A stretch of DNA of 64,000 bases from Bacillus benzoevorans (GTDB taxonomy: Bacteria > Bacillota > Bacilli > Bacillales > Cytobacillaceae): the NCBI RefSeq assembly GCF_014207535.1, contig NZ_JACHGK010000003.1, positions 62,001-126,000 on the forward strand, read 5' to 3'. Below are positions 8,434 to 16,399 of the stretch, one piece after another. A model generated the notes under the pieces. That model was not told where the DNA came from. It did not search any database and saw nothing but the letters and a program-made list of their open reading frames with translations. The position numbers and the translations under genes are program-made. How positions within the stretch are numbered: position 1 is the first letter of the stretch; each line of letters begins with the position of its first letter.

Positions 8434-8454
8434 CTATTAACAATCTTTTAATAG
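8434..8454. promoter_or_regulatory. Inverted repeat upstream of htr
   Basis: Perfect 7-bp arms CTATTAA and TTAATAG around CAATCTT, about 90 bp before the htr start. Read on the minus strand it contains TTGTTA, a possible -35. Operator role is a guess. Confidence 0.3.
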
Positions 8455-8473
8455 AACGGGAAACAATTGGTAC

Positions 8474-8502
8474 AAAAAAGGGATTGCCTATTAGCAATCC
8501 CT
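8474..8502 (-). terminator. Terminator of the rhodanese gene
   Basis: On the minus strand AGGGATTGC pairs with GCAATCCCT around a 6-nt loop, followed by six T. It lies 23 bp past the stop. Confidence 0.85.
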
Positions 8503-8524
8503 CTTTCCATTATTCGCTTTAATA

Positions 8525-8821
8525 TTATTCTACTTCACCCGTCCAGGTCAGCATGCCGCCATCCATATTGGTCACTTTAAAACCTTGACTTTCTAAAAAA
8601 TTTCCGGCAAAAGTACTCCTACCGCCGGAACGGCAGACAAGAATATACTCTTTATCCTTATCTAACTCTCCCATCCGTGATTGGATCATTCCAAGTGGAA
8701 TGTGGACGACTCCTGGAATCTTTCCTTGTGCCACTTCATCCTCTTCACGGACATCGATTAAATTTAATGCTTCCCCGCTTTTAAGTTTCTGCTGCACTTC
8801 TTCTGCTGTTAAATGTTTCAT
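8525..8821 (-). CDS. Single-domain rhodanese-like sulfurtransferase
   Basis: 98-residue cytosolic protein consisting of one rhodanese domain. The active-site loop is VCRSGGRST with the catalytic Cys that would carry a persulfide; the preceding IDVREEDEVAQGKIPGVVHIPLG is typical. It probably handles sulfane sulfur, but the acceptor is unknown. The frame opens 18 codons earlier; the ATG at 8821 was chosen for its AGGGGGA site and because the domain begins there (MKHLTAEEV). Monocistronic with its own terminator. Confidence 0.9.
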   Translation of the reverse strand: MKHLTAEEVQQKLKSGEALNLIDVREEDEVAQGKIPGVVHIPLGMIQSRMGELDKDKEYILVCRSGGRSTFAGNFLESQGFKVTNMDGGMLTWTGEVE

Positions 8822-8950
8822 TAAAATATTCCCCCTGTTTTCATCATTTATCCTTTGTTCATTATCTACAAGCAAATTTTTTCTTACTTTTGTAAAATAT
8901 CAATCATTGCCGACAAATACAAGTACTTTGTTTGATAATATGAAACCAAT

Positions 8951-11170
8951 CTAATTGGCTGTGTTTGCTGCACCATCGGCTTTCTCACTGTTTACCGGCT
9001 TCTGTTGTTCATTGTTAGCAAATTCCATCTTCCAGCTAAAATACTCATTATCCGGATTTTTTTCATACCTTAATAGCGCATCAAATTTATTTCCCTTTTT
9101 GCTTGTTAAACCCTTAACCGATGCCACACCATTTTTCAATAGAGCTTTTACCATTGTTTTTGTCGGCTTTTTCTTCATCGCCGCTAAGTACTTATCATTC
9201 TTCCAAATCACATATTTACAGCCATTTTTCCAATTACTGCAGCCAAAACCTTTTTGTCCTTCAATGACTGCATGTCCGCATAAAGGACATTTTCCAAGTG
9301 ATTCTTTTGTCTTCACTTGAGTCGATACTTCATTTATTATAATATCCTTTTCATTTTTTATGGTTTCCACTGATTTTGCCGTGAAATCAAAGATCAGTTG
9401 TAAAAAATCCTTTTTACTAAAGTTTCTTTTCTCTATATCAAATAATGACTTTTCAAGGCGTCCCGTAAACTCCAGATTGAATAAATCTTTAACAGGAAAT
9501 GTATCGACAAGCCTTCTACCCAGATCTGTACATAATAGATTTTTATTTTGCATCTCAATATAGCCAACATCTTTTAATTTTTTTATCGTTTCTGCACGTG
9601 TAGCCGGAGTTCCAATGCTAAACCCGCTCAAAATAGCAAACACATCTTCTTCGCTTTCGCCATCACCCTCATAGTTTTTCCCACAGGTTTCCATTACCCG
9701 CAGTAATGTTTTTTCCGTATGATGCTTAGGGGGCTTTGTCACTTGGGATATGATTTCATGCTTGACCAACTCCACCTGATCCTGAACCTGGACTAATGGT
9801 AACAGAGTATCCTTCGATTGGATGTTTTCTACCTTTTTCCATCCCTCGACCAGCTGCACTTTGCCTTTAGAAATAAATAGACCTTTCAAATCGATGTTAT
9901 TTATTTTTGTTTCAATTCTTGTTTCTTCATATTCTGCAACAGGCATAAACTGCATGATGAATCGATTCTTAATCGCTTGATAGACTTGCGCTTCATCTGC
10001 TGATAACTGTTTAGGAATTAAATAAGTCGGAACAATGGCACTATGGCTTTCGACTTTAGAGTTATCAAATATTCTTTTCGACTTCACAAACTTGATTTCA
10101 TCTTTATACGGAAGGTCCTTGGAGAGAGTTTCCAATACCTTAGCAGTTTTTCCAACAAGGCTCTCCTCTAAAGCTGCACTCGCGGTGCGGGGATAGGTGA
10201 TAAACTTTTTCTCGTACAAAGTTTGAGCTACTTTTAAAACTTTATCAGACGTCCAGCCTTTGTATTTGTTCGTAATATAACCTTGCAAATTAGAAAGATT
10301 GAATAAATATGGGGGATACTCGTTTTTCTTCTGTACTTGCTTATCACTGACAAATGCTGATTTATCGATTAAAGATTGTTGAATGGTCTCTAAAGTTTCC
10401 TTACTCTTAAATTTTTCTTCTTTTCCCTCGATATAGGTTCCTTCATATTCCTGTTCATCTTTTGTTTTAAAGATGGCCTGCAGTTTATAATAATTCTCCG
10501 GAACAAAACTCTCGATTTCTTTATCACGATCGTAAATGATCTTTAAGGTTGGAAGTAGTACCCGGCCAATATTTAAAGCCTTGCCCTTCCCTTTTTGATA
10601 TTTAAGGGTAGCCACGGATGTTAAGTTGATCCCGATAGCCCAGTCTGCCCATTGACGGCTGACTCCGGCATCTAATAATGGTCTGAGTTCGATATTTGGC
10701 TGGATATTTTCTAACCCCCGCAGCACTTCAGCAGGCGTCCATTCATTTAAAAGGAGACGGTAAACAGGCTTATCTGTTTTTATCGTGTAAATAATACTAT
10801 CTCCAATCAATTGACCCTCCCGATCAAAATCACATGCTGAAATGATCCCGTCAATATCGTCCCGTTTCATTAAAAACTTGATCGTTTTCAATTGTTTTTG
10901 CGCACCTGAATCCAACTTATCCCTGTTTTTCGCATCACATTTCACTTTGTATTTAAACGCTTGAGGAATAAATGGAAAGTTTTCCATTTTCCATACCGCC
11001 ATTTTTTCATCATAATCTTTTGCATCGTAGAGCTGCAGCAAATGACCAAAGGCCCATGTGATGATGTAGCCGTTTCCTTCATAATAGCCGTCATTTCTGC
11101 CGCGTATTTTTAATGCCTCTGCAATATTTTTTGCTACGGATGGCTTTTCGGCTAAAATCACTTTAACCAC
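8951..11170 (-). CDS. topB: DNA topoisomerase III, divergent type IA enzyme
   Basis: Type IA topoisomerase that relaxes and decatenates DNA through a 5'-phosphotyrosine link. 739 residues from a GTG with AAGGGGG seven bases upstream. The Toprim domain carries Glu8 and the acidic triad D114-x-D116-x-E118 (CDFDREG). The catalytic Tyr326 is in TYPRT. Compared with my recollection of B. subtilis TopB, the core is diverged: GRVLLPTL replaces GRVQTPTL and DFDREG replaces DAGREG. The C-terminus has a four-cysteine zinc ribbon (CPLC, CSNWKNGC) and a short extra domain (LLKNGVASVKGLTSKKGNKFDALLRY). It may be a second lineage of topoisomerase III (as in Bacillus species with two TopB proteins) rather than the housekeeping copy. 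It stands alone. Confidence 0.9.
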   Translation of the reverse strand: MVKVILAEKPSVAKNIAEALKIRGRNDGYYEGNGYIITWAFGHLLQLYDAKDYDEKMAVWKMENFPFIPQAFKYKVKCDAKNRDKLDSGAQKQLKTIKFLMKRDDIDGIISACDFDREGQLIGDSIIYTIKTDKPVYRLLLNEWTPAEVLRGLENIQPNIELRPLLDAGVSRQWADWAIGINLTSVATLKYQKGKGKALNIGRVLLPTLKIIYDRDKEIESFVPENYYKLQAIFKTKDEQEYEGTYIEGKEEKFKSKETLETIQQSLIDKSAFVSDKQVQKKNEYPPYLFNLSNLQGYITNKYKGWTSDKVLKVAQTLYEKKFITYPRTASAALEESLVGKTAKVLETLSKDLPYKDEIKFVKSKRIFDNSKVESHSAIVPTYLIPKQLSADEAQVYQAIKNRFIMQFMPVAEYEETRIETKINNIDLKGLFISKGKVQLVEGWKKVENIQSKDTLLPLVQVQDQVELVKHEIISQVTKPPKHHTEKTLLRVMETCGKNYEGDGESEEDVFAILSGFSIGTPATRAETIKKLKDVGYIEMQNKNLLCTDLGRRLVDTFPVKDLFNLEFTGRLEKSLFDIEKRNFSKKDFLQLIFDFTAKSVETIKNEKDIIINEVSTQVKTKESLGKCPLCGHAVIEGQKGFGCSNWKNGCKYVIWKNDKYLAAMKKKPTKTMVKALLKNGVASVKGLTSKKGNKFDALLRYEKNPDNEYFSWKMEFANNEQQKPVNSEKADGAANTAN

Positions 11171-11480
11171 TCAGAATCCCCCTTCATAAACCGCGTTTCG
11201 ACAAATTCATTTATGATGTCCAACAACCATTATACACGATATGACAATGGAATATATTTGGCACTCAGCGATTGTAAACAACGTTATTTCATAGCTTTGT
11301 CTATTTTGCAAATTAAGCTTGAATTCCTTGACTGTAAACGTTTATTAATGATATATTTAAGTCATCATATTACAGAATATATTTCCGTTAATTGTAATTA
11401 GCTGCTATATTTGTAATTTGATAATATTTATTTTTTTAGACATTTTGAGTGTCTTGAAAGGCTTAGGAGGAAATGTTAAT
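11171..11480 (+). promoter_or_regulatory. Promoter and 5' leader of the cold shock gene
   Basis: 310 bp without a gene. A sigma-A-like promoter TTGACT-N18-TATATT (11328-11357) would give a leader of about 115 nt before the csp ATG, a length typical of cold-responsive csp leaders. No conserved motif was recognised. A 62-codon frame at 11213 has no ribosome site and looks spurious. Confidence 0.4.
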
Positions 11481-11681
11481 ATGCAAAACGGTAAAGTAAA
11501 ATGGTTTAATAACGAAAAAGGTTTCGGTTTTATCGAAGTTGAAGGTGGAGACGATGTATTCGTACACTTCACAGCTATCCAAGGTGATGGATTCAAATCT
11601 TTAGAAGAAGGTCAAGAAGTTTCTTTCGAAATCGTTGAAGGAAACCGCGGACCACAAGCTTCTAACGTTGTGAAACTGTAA
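11481..11681 (+). CDS. Cold shock protein, CspA/CspB family
   Basis: 66-residue OB-fold RNA/DNA chaperone that melts mRNA structure at low temperature. It has RNP1 (KGFGFIEV) and RNP2 (VFVHFTAI), and the start MQNGKVKWFNNEKGFGFI is characteristic. The frame continues 21 codons upstream, but AGGAGG at 11466-11471 and the family start fix the ATG at 11481. In B. subtilis cspD lies near ypeQ/ypeP; the position here next to the ypeQ and ypeP equivalents suggests cspD, but the paralogues are too alike to be certain. Confidence 0.93.
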   Translation: MQNGKVKWFNNEKGFGFIEVEGGDDVFVHFTAIQGDGFKSLEEGQEVSFEIVEGNRGPQASNVVKL

Positions 11682-11704
11682 TTATACTAATTTAAAATAA
11701 ACAT

Positions 11705-11735
11705 AGGGCTGGCGATTATTCGTCAGCCTTTTTTA
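11705..11735 (+). terminator. Terminator of the cold shock gene
   Basis: GGCTGGCGA/TCGTCAGCC (one G-U pair), four-base loop, then TTTTTT. It overlaps the last codons of the convergent ypeQ-like gene. Confidence 0.88.
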
Positions 11736-11923
11736 TTAACAGCCGCTTGAGTAAGCTTTTCTCCACACATTCTGATTTTCTCTCCGACCGTACAAGCAGA
11801 AATACAAAATTTATGAGCGTAGGCACGGCCTTTATCTTTGCGGTTCTGCTTATAGAGGAAGCAGCCGTTACAGTATTGGTTTAAAATCCCTTCCACTTCA
11901 TTATAGATGTCCTTACGATCCAT
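11723..11923 (-). CDS. ypeQ: Small zinc-finger protein, YpeQ-like
   Basis: 66-residue cysteine-rich protein with CNGCFLYKQ, HKFCISAC and MCGEK, matching the small Bacillus zinc-finger family placed next to ypeP in B. subtilis. Function is unknown; zinc binding is inferred from the CxxC...C...C spacing. A longer reading (ATG at 11935) has no spacer to its ribosome site, so the ATG at 11923 behind AAGGATGGGA is preferred. Its 3' end overlaps the csp terminator hairpin on the other strand. Confidence 0.75.
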   Translation of the reverse strand: MDRKDIYNEVEGILNQYCNGCFLYKQNRKDKGRAYAHKFCISACTVGEKIRMCGEKLTQAAVNKKG

Positions 11924-11983
11924 TTTCGTTCCCATCCTTCTGTTTGAATATTCATTGATTCTATTCTGTTACCTTTTTAACCT

Positions 11984-12640
11984 TCAGAGAAGCTGCATTT
12001 TACTGTAAATATTTTTTCCCTCAAGTGCCTGTGATGCCAGTTTATGCGCTTCTTTATTATCGTTTCTTGGAATCGGTTGATAACGCGGCTTTAGTCCTAA
12101 AATATTTATTTTTTCTTCTATCCGGTCAAGCCATTTGTTTAAGTTTTCCTCATAGCACGGCCATTCTCCTGCCAGCTGCTTCAAAACCCCTTGTGCATCC
12201 CCCTTAATATCACAAGGAAGCTGATGCACGCCAATTTCCTCGAGCAAGTTTAAAGCAAACATCAGCGCTGCATATTCTGCTTCATTATTATTTTCTAACT
12301 CGTCAATCGACTCATTGGCTCTCAGGCGAAATTTCTTTTTCCCCTGACGATAATACACAACCGCTCCTAAGCCCGAATGCAGGCTGTCCCTGTTATACCC
12401 GCCGTCAAAATAAATCATGACATCATGCGGTTCTTCTTCGACTTCCGTATTCAGCTTTTTTAGTTCTTTTAATTTCCATGATTGCCCCATCTCATCATAA
12501 AAAATTAGTTCACTTGTCCTATTTTGTTTTTCTATATCCTCACCATAAAGGATCGCCTGATCGCCATCGATCCAATCTGAAGTAAAATAAACTCCATCTG
12601 TTCCTTTCAGCTTGTATAACCATTCCACTTTATATTTCAA
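11984..12640 (-). CDS. ypeP: RNase HI-like domain protein, YpeP-like
   Basis: About 218 residues. The N-terminal 70 residues are a separate small domain (KYKVEWLYKLKGTDGVYFTSDW). The RNase H fold follows: Asp in YFDGGYNRD, Glu in NNNEAEYAAL, Asp in IKGDAQGVL. The fourth metal-binding Asp of active enzymes (usually in ADxLA) is absent: the sequence there is NKEAHKLASQAL. It may therefore be weakly active or use a neighbouring Glu. GTG 12649 lies inside the ribosome site, so TTG 12640 is preferred; both are possible. It is divergent from ypdQ across a 187-bp gap. Confidence 0.75.
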   Translation of the reverse strand: MKYKVEWLYKLKGTDGVYFTSDWIDGDQAILYGEDIEKQNRTSELIFYDEMGQSWKLKELKKLNTEVEEEPHDVMIYFDGGYNRDSLHSGLGAVVYYRQGKKKFRLRANESIDELENNNEAEYAALMFALNLLEEIGVHQLPCDIKGDAQGVLKQLAGEWPCYEENLNKWLDRIEEKINILGLKPRYQPIPRNDNKEAHKLASQALEGKNIYSKMQLL

Positions 12641-12827
12641 CAACCTCACCCTTTCTTCTATGGAAGTGTATATGATGATGCCTGCAGGAGCACAAAACGT
12701 GCAGGATTATCTTTCCTTTGGATTTTTATCTTTCATGATATTGTTATTTAGTTTATACTTTTTTCATTGAGGAAATGCTCTGGAAGGATTTTTTTGTGAT
12801 TTTCTATTCATGAGGAGGACGGTTCAA

Positions 12828-13217
12828 TTGATTGAAGTATATTTTGATGGTGCCAGTGCTGGAAATCCGGGTTCGAGCGGTGCCGGTATTTTTATAAATG
12901 AAAATGGAAAAGTGGAGCGTCATTCCATTCCTTTAGAGATAATGAGTAACCATGAAGCCGAATTTCATGCCTTTCTCTTTGCTTTAAAGATTTGCCGGGA
13001 TAAAGGATATCAAACAGTCTCTTTCCGTACGGACTCCGAGCTGGTGAACAGAGCCGTTGAAAAGAAATTTGTGAAAAACCCTGCCTTTGCTCCATTGCTG
13101 GAAAAGGCATTGAAATTGATCGCAGAATTTGAGTTGTTTTTCCTGAAATGGATACCGAGTAAAGAGAATAAAAACGCGGACGAATTAGCAAGAGCTGCCA
13201 TTCACCAACCGCGTTAA
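12828..13217 (+). CDS. ypdQ: RNase HI family protein, YpdQ-like
   Basis: 129-residue single-domain RNase H fold protein. All four carboxylates are present: Asp in VYFDGASAGNPG, Glu in NHEAEFHAF, Asp in RTDSELV and Asp in NADELAR. Length and sequence resemble B. subtilis YpdQ, for which I recall no RNase H activity being detected, so activity here is uncertain. The TTG at 12828 lies nine bases after AGGAGG; the ATG at 12810 overlaps that site and is rejected. The transporter gene follows after 21 bp and is probably co-transcribed. Confidence 0.85.
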   Translation: MIEVYFDGASAGNPGSSGAGIFINENGKVERHSIPLEIMSNHEAEFHAFLFALKICRDKGYQTVSFRTDSELVNRAVEKKFVKNPAFAPLLEKALKLIAEFELFFLKWIPSKENKNADELARAAIHQPR

Positions 13218-13238
13218 CAGCCTAAGTGTAAGAACATC

Positions 13239-14198
13239 ATGAAAGGTTTGATAAATATTTTGAATCGAGTATCTATTATCGCAGATATATCCCTGCTGCT
13301 TGTTGCCCTTGTCTGGGGGGCAACCTTTGTCATTGTCCAAAACGCGCTTTTTCTTTTGGAACCATTTACTTTTAACGGGATCCGTTTTACGATTGCCGGT
13401 CTTCTCCTGTTAACCTGGCTTTTACTATTTGAACGTAAGCAACTGCGAAAGCTTGAGCGGCGGATTTTGCTTTCCGGTATATTAATCGGATTTTGGCTGT
13501 TTGTCGGATATGCTGCGCAAACGGCAGGATTAATCTATACTACTTCCGCAAAGGCCGGTTTTATTACCGGATTAAGCGTAGTCCTGGTACCTGTTTTTTC
13601 TTACTTTTTATTAAAACATAAACCCTCACAGCATGCAATTTTGGGCATTATTATTGCTACGGCAGGGTTGTATTTATTAACGATGACCGATTCCGCCCCG
13701 CTTAATATTGGCGACGGGCTGGTATTTGTCTGTGCGATCGGTTTTGCCCTGCAGATTATTTACACAGGAAAATACAGCAGGAACTATCCAGCCTTGCTTT
13801 TGACGGTTATCCAAATTTTTACGGTGGCGTTTCTTTCGCTAATGGGTGCATTTTTCTTTGAAGATTGGCATGTGATGGTTAAAAGCGCAGTAATTTATGC
13901 GCCTGAGGTTGTAACGGCTTTAATTGTGACCTCTGTTTTTGCTACAGCGTTTGCTTTTTTCATCCAGACATCTGTGCAAAAATACACAACACCGACCCGG
14001 GTAGCACTAATTTTCGCAACTGAGCCTGTTTTCGCAGCCATTACCGGATTTATTTGGGCTGATGATCGTCTTTCGTTCAGCGCCATTGCCGGTTGTTTCC
14101 TGATTTTATCCGGTATGGTATTTTCAGAACTCCCCGCAAATAAGCATTTTCTGCAAAGCAAACATAAGTCTGAAGTAAATGACCATGGCTCGTTCTAA
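13239..14198 (+). CDS. EamA/DMT-family transporter
   Basis: 319-residue inner membrane protein with ten predicted helices in two EamA halves (LLLVALVWGATFVIVQ near the start; a second half from about residue 150). The drug/metabolite transporter superfamily exports amino acids, metabolites or drugs; the substrate cannot be told from sequence. The start is uncertain: ATG 13239 has a poor ribosome site, and TTG 13260 behind GAAAGG would give a start closer to the first helix. Probably in an operon with ypdQ. Confidence 0.8.
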   Translation: MKGLINILNRVSIIADISLLLVALVWGATFVIVQNALFLLEPFTFNGIRFTIAGLLLLTWLLLFERKQLRKLERRILLSGILIGFWLFVGYAAQTAGLIYTTSAKAGFITGLSVVLVPVFSYFLLKHKPSQHAILGIIIATAGLYLLTMTDSAPLNIGDGLVFVCAIGFALQIIYTGKYSRNYPALLLTVIQIFTVAFLSLMGAFFFEDWHVMVKSAVIYAPEVVTALIVTSVFATAFAFFIQTSVQKYTTPTRVALIFATEPVFAAITGFIWADDRLSFSAIAGCFLILSGMVFSELPANKHFLQSKHKSEVNDHGSF

Positions 14199-14210
14199 TA
14201 AGTACACAAA

Positions 14211-14245
14211 AGGGAAAAGGCATGTGATAACGCCTTTTCCTGATA
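14211..14245. terminator. Bidirectional terminator between the EamA transporter and ypbS
   Basis: Perfect 9-bp stem GGAAAAGGC/GCCTTTTCC with a 10-nt loop. T-rich flanks occur on the minus strand (CCCTTTTG), so it may serve both convergent genes. Confidence 0.6.
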
Positions 14246-14298
14246 AAAACTATTTGCATGCAAACAGTTTGACTTATTTCATGTAATGTAAGCTGGTT

Positions 14299-14580
14299 TT
14301 AGATGGCTATTAACTCGCGTTCTTTAACAAAACGGATAGCAGCCCCGCGATTTTTCACTTTACCTTTTACTAGCGTTTCCAATAGTGAGATGAAGTAGCT
14401 GCCATCAAATTCTTTTTGTGTTTTTAATGTCAACTCGATAGCGGTAATCGTAATCTCATCTGTCGCATTTGTCGTCTGCTTGCCAAAGGAAATAAATCCG
14501 ATAGCATCGTCCTTTAACATAAATCCCTTTTCTTTTAGAAAATCTACGTATTGTCCTACCGTTTTCAATGTAATTTTCAT
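14299..14580 (-). CDS. ypbS: YpbS-like small protein of unknown function
   Basis: 93 residues, soluble, no cysteine or membrane helix. It matches the position and character of B. subtilis YpbS (MKITLKTVGQYVDFLKEKGF, a predicted Arc-like or helix-rich start). Function unknown. ATG is preceded by AGGAGAGGA. The assignment leans on gene order with ypdQ, sspL and ypcP. Confidence 0.65.
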   Translation of the reverse strand: MKITLKTVGQYVDFLKEKGFMLKDDAIGFISFGKQTTNATDEITITAIELTLKTQKEFDGSYFISLLETLVKGKVKNRGAAIRFVKERELIAI

Positions 14581-14633
14581 TCCTCTCCTATTTTTAACCC
14601 AAATATCATATTACTTTAAATTGCGACAAATTT

Positions 14634-15095
14634 CTATCTTTTTTTCGAAAAAATATAACAAATTGCTCCAACCATCATTCCGAATACTGCACCACCAACA
14701 ACTTCCTCCGGCTCGTGCCCGAGCATTTCCTTTAGTTTTGCAGGCGTTTTCTGTTTAAATGCCACACTTTCTTTATGATGAATTTTGTCGACTAATTCTT
14801 CCATATCATTTACTTTTAAGGTTAATTCACCGGTTTGGCGGCGGATCCCTTGTGCATCATACATCACGATAAGCCCATAGATAAGAGAAAGAGCAAAATC
14901 AATCGATGGTATTCCCCGTTTCAATGCTACAAAGGTCGTTAAGGATGAAACTCCCGCGGAATGGGAGCTGGGCATCCCCCCTGTTTGAAAAAATAAATCA
15001 GGCTTCCATTTCCCTGCCTTAAAAAAATGAAGCGGAATTTTTAATGCCTGTGCTAAGATTATGCTGATTAACGCAGCATATACCCCTTTATTCAT
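14634..15095 (-). CDS. Divergent PAP2-family membrane protein (YuiD/DUF212 family)
   Basis: 153 residues with three to four membrane segments. The signature TGGMPSSHSAGVSSL, FALSLIYGLIVMYDAQGIRRQTGE and LKEMLGHEPEEVVGGAVFG define the YuiD-type divergent acid phosphatase group. It may act on a lipid phosphate, but the family is uncharacterised. Start ATG with AGGTGGTGAAG. Upstream it is divergent from sspL with an 83-bp gap that must hold both promoters. Confidence 0.85.
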   Translation of the reverse strand: MNKGVYAALISIILAQALKIPLHFFKAGKWKPDLFFQTGGMPSSHSAGVSSLTTFVALKRGIPSIDFALSLIYGLIVMYDAQGIRRQTGELTLKVNDMEELVDKIHHKESVAFKQKTPAKLKEMLGHEPEEVVGGAVFGMMVGAICYIFSKKR

Positions 15096-15152
15096 ATCTT
15101 CACCACCTGCTAGTTAGTGTGAAGTATTTAGATTGGATTTATTCTTGTTGGT

Positions 15153-15159
15153 AATACTA
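15153..15159 (+). promoter_or_regulatory. Possible forespore (sigma-G) -10 element of sspL
   Basis: AATACTA matches the CATACTA -10 of sigma-G in six of seven bases, about 20 bp before the sspL start; no good -35 (TGAATA) is seen at the right distance. Assignment relies on sspL being forespore-expressed in B. subtilis. Confidence 0.3.
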
Positions 15160-15178
15160 TACACGGAGGTGATGGAAC

Positions 15179-15316
15179 ATGGGCAAAAAACTAGGAAGCA
15201 ACCGCGGCACAAAGGCACCCGGAGTAAATCCACAGGGCTACGGACAAGATGCTGAATTCGCTGAAGAACCAAAAAGCAAACTGGAAAACGCAGCAAAGAA
15301 AAAAAATACAAAATAG
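15179..15316 (+). CDS. sspL: Small acid-soluble spore protein L
   Basis: 45-residue minor SASP of the spore core. MGKKLGSNRGTKAPGVNPQG, then a polar middle and SKLENAAKKKNTK; the shared pieces G-V-x-P-Q-G and P-K-x-x-L-E-x-x-A-K-K-x-N-T-K match B. subtilis SspL (42 residues). GGAGGTG lies seven bases before the ATG. As in B. subtilis it sits next to ypcP and ypbS. The stop codon TAG runs directly into a GGTGCCTGGCACC palindrome and a terminator. Confidence 0.88.
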   Translation: MGKKLGSNRGTKAPGVNPQGYGQDAEFAEEPKSKLENAAKKKNTK

Positions 15317-15328
15317 GTGCCTGGCACC
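15316..15328. repeat. 13-bp palindrome GGTGCCTGGCACC (copy 1)
   Basis: Begins at the last base of the sspL stop codon and is followed by AAAAAAAGACA and a terminator hairpin. The same arrangement recurs at 17266-17278 on the other strand. Confidence 0.75.
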
Positions 15329-15331
15329 AAA

Positions 15332-15364
15332 AAAAGACAGATCGCGAGGATCTGTCTTTTCTCA
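15332..15364. terminator. Bidirectional terminator between sspL and ypcP
   Basis: AAAAGACAGATC pairs perfectly with GATCTGTCTTTT around GCGAG. A and T tracts on both sides allow use by both convergent genes. Confidence 0.85.
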
Positions 15365-15382
15365 GAGGACACTTTTACATGT

Positions 15383-16279
15383 TTATGCCCATGCTTTTTC
15401 TATATCGATAAATCGTTCCAAGCCTCTCATGCCGACCTGGGCAAATTTGTCCAGCGCTTTTTCTTTATTAAATTGAAACATCGCTTGATTTAAATCATAT
15501 TCAATCGGGACATCTGTTTTGATTTCGGCTAGTTTTCTGCTTAAGTAGAGCATCTCTAAATCGGCTTCAATTTTGGCCTTTTGCGCCTTCGTTAATTGCT
15601 CAAGATTCGCGACAACCCCATCTACATGTTCAAACTGCTGCAGCAGCTTGATGGCTGTTTTTTCGCCAATCCCTTTCACACCAGGGTAATTGTCACTCGA
15701 ATCCCCCATAAAGGCTTTTAAGTCAATCATTTGCTTCGGCATAATGCCTTTTTCCTCGAAGAATGACTCTTGATTGTGTACGACGTAGTTGCCAAATCCT
15801 TTTTTCAGCAGAACGACTGAAATCCGGTCATCAATCAGCTGCAGGATATCCTGATCACCCGTTAAAATCGAGACATCAGTCTCGTTTTTTGCTGCATGGA
15901 CAGCGATTGTCCCGATGCAGTCATCTGCTTCATAGCCTGCTAAACCAATATTGGGAACATCAAAGGACGCGACAACTTCTTTCACCAAGTCAAATTGCGG
16001 GATCAGCTCTTCCGGTGCTTCGCCTCGATTTGCTTTATAAGCCGGAAATAACTCATTGCGGAACGTTTTACTGCCCATATCCCAGCAAACGGCTACATGG
16101 CTTGGTTTAAAATTAGCTACAGCTGTGAAGAAATGCTTTACAAAGCCATTGACCGCATTTGTCGGCACTCCATCGGAATTATACATAAACTGCCCTGACA
16201 CAGATGTCGCATAAAATGCACGGAACAATAAAGCCATTCCATCGACGATCATTAATGAAGGTCTATTATTGAATTCCAT
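15383..16279 (-). CDS. ypcP: 5'-3' exonuclease (FEN family), YpcP
   Basis: 298-residue stand-alone flap/5'-exonuclease, like the N-terminal domain of DNA polymerase I; it removes RNA primers and flaps in lagging-strand maturation. Metal-binding clusters are visible: VDGMALLFRAF, CWDMGSKTFRNE, GYEADDCIGTIA, TGDQDILQL and GDSSDNYPGVKGIGEKTA (helix-hairpin-helix). Length matches B. subtilis YpcP (296, also called FenA/ExoR). ATG at 16279 is preceded by AGGGAGTGTG. It is followed by a shared terminator. Confidence 0.93.
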   Translation of the reverse strand: MEFNNRPSLMIVDGMALLFRAFYATSVSGQFMYNSDGVPTNAVNGFVKHFFTAVANFKPSHVAVCWDMGSKTFRNELFPAYKANRGEAPEELIPQFDLVKEVVASFDVPNIGLAGYEADDCIGTIAVHAAKNETDVSILTGDQDILQLIDDRISVVLLKKGFGNYVVHNQESFFEEKGIMPKQMIDLKAFMGDSSDNYPGVKGIGEKTAIKLLQQFEHVDGVVANLEQLTKAQKAKIEADLEMLYLSRKLAEIKTDVPIEYDLNQAMFQFNKEKALDKFAQVGMRGLERFIDIEKAWA

Positions 16280-16399
16280 TTATGACACACTCCCTTTATT
16301 CATAAAATCTATTATATCATGTCACATAGAGAATCGTCCCTGTAATCCTTTACCAGATAGGATAAACGGCAAAAGACCTATTAACTCTCTGTGGATTCA

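Noticed and set aside
11183..11210. LexA-like sequence CGAAACGCGGTTTA before topB
   Set aside because: Only about seven of ten core bases match, much weaker than the mrfAB box.
11213..11401. 62-codon plus-strand frame before the cold shock gene
   Set aside because: No ribosome site, and it runs through the csp promoter and leader.
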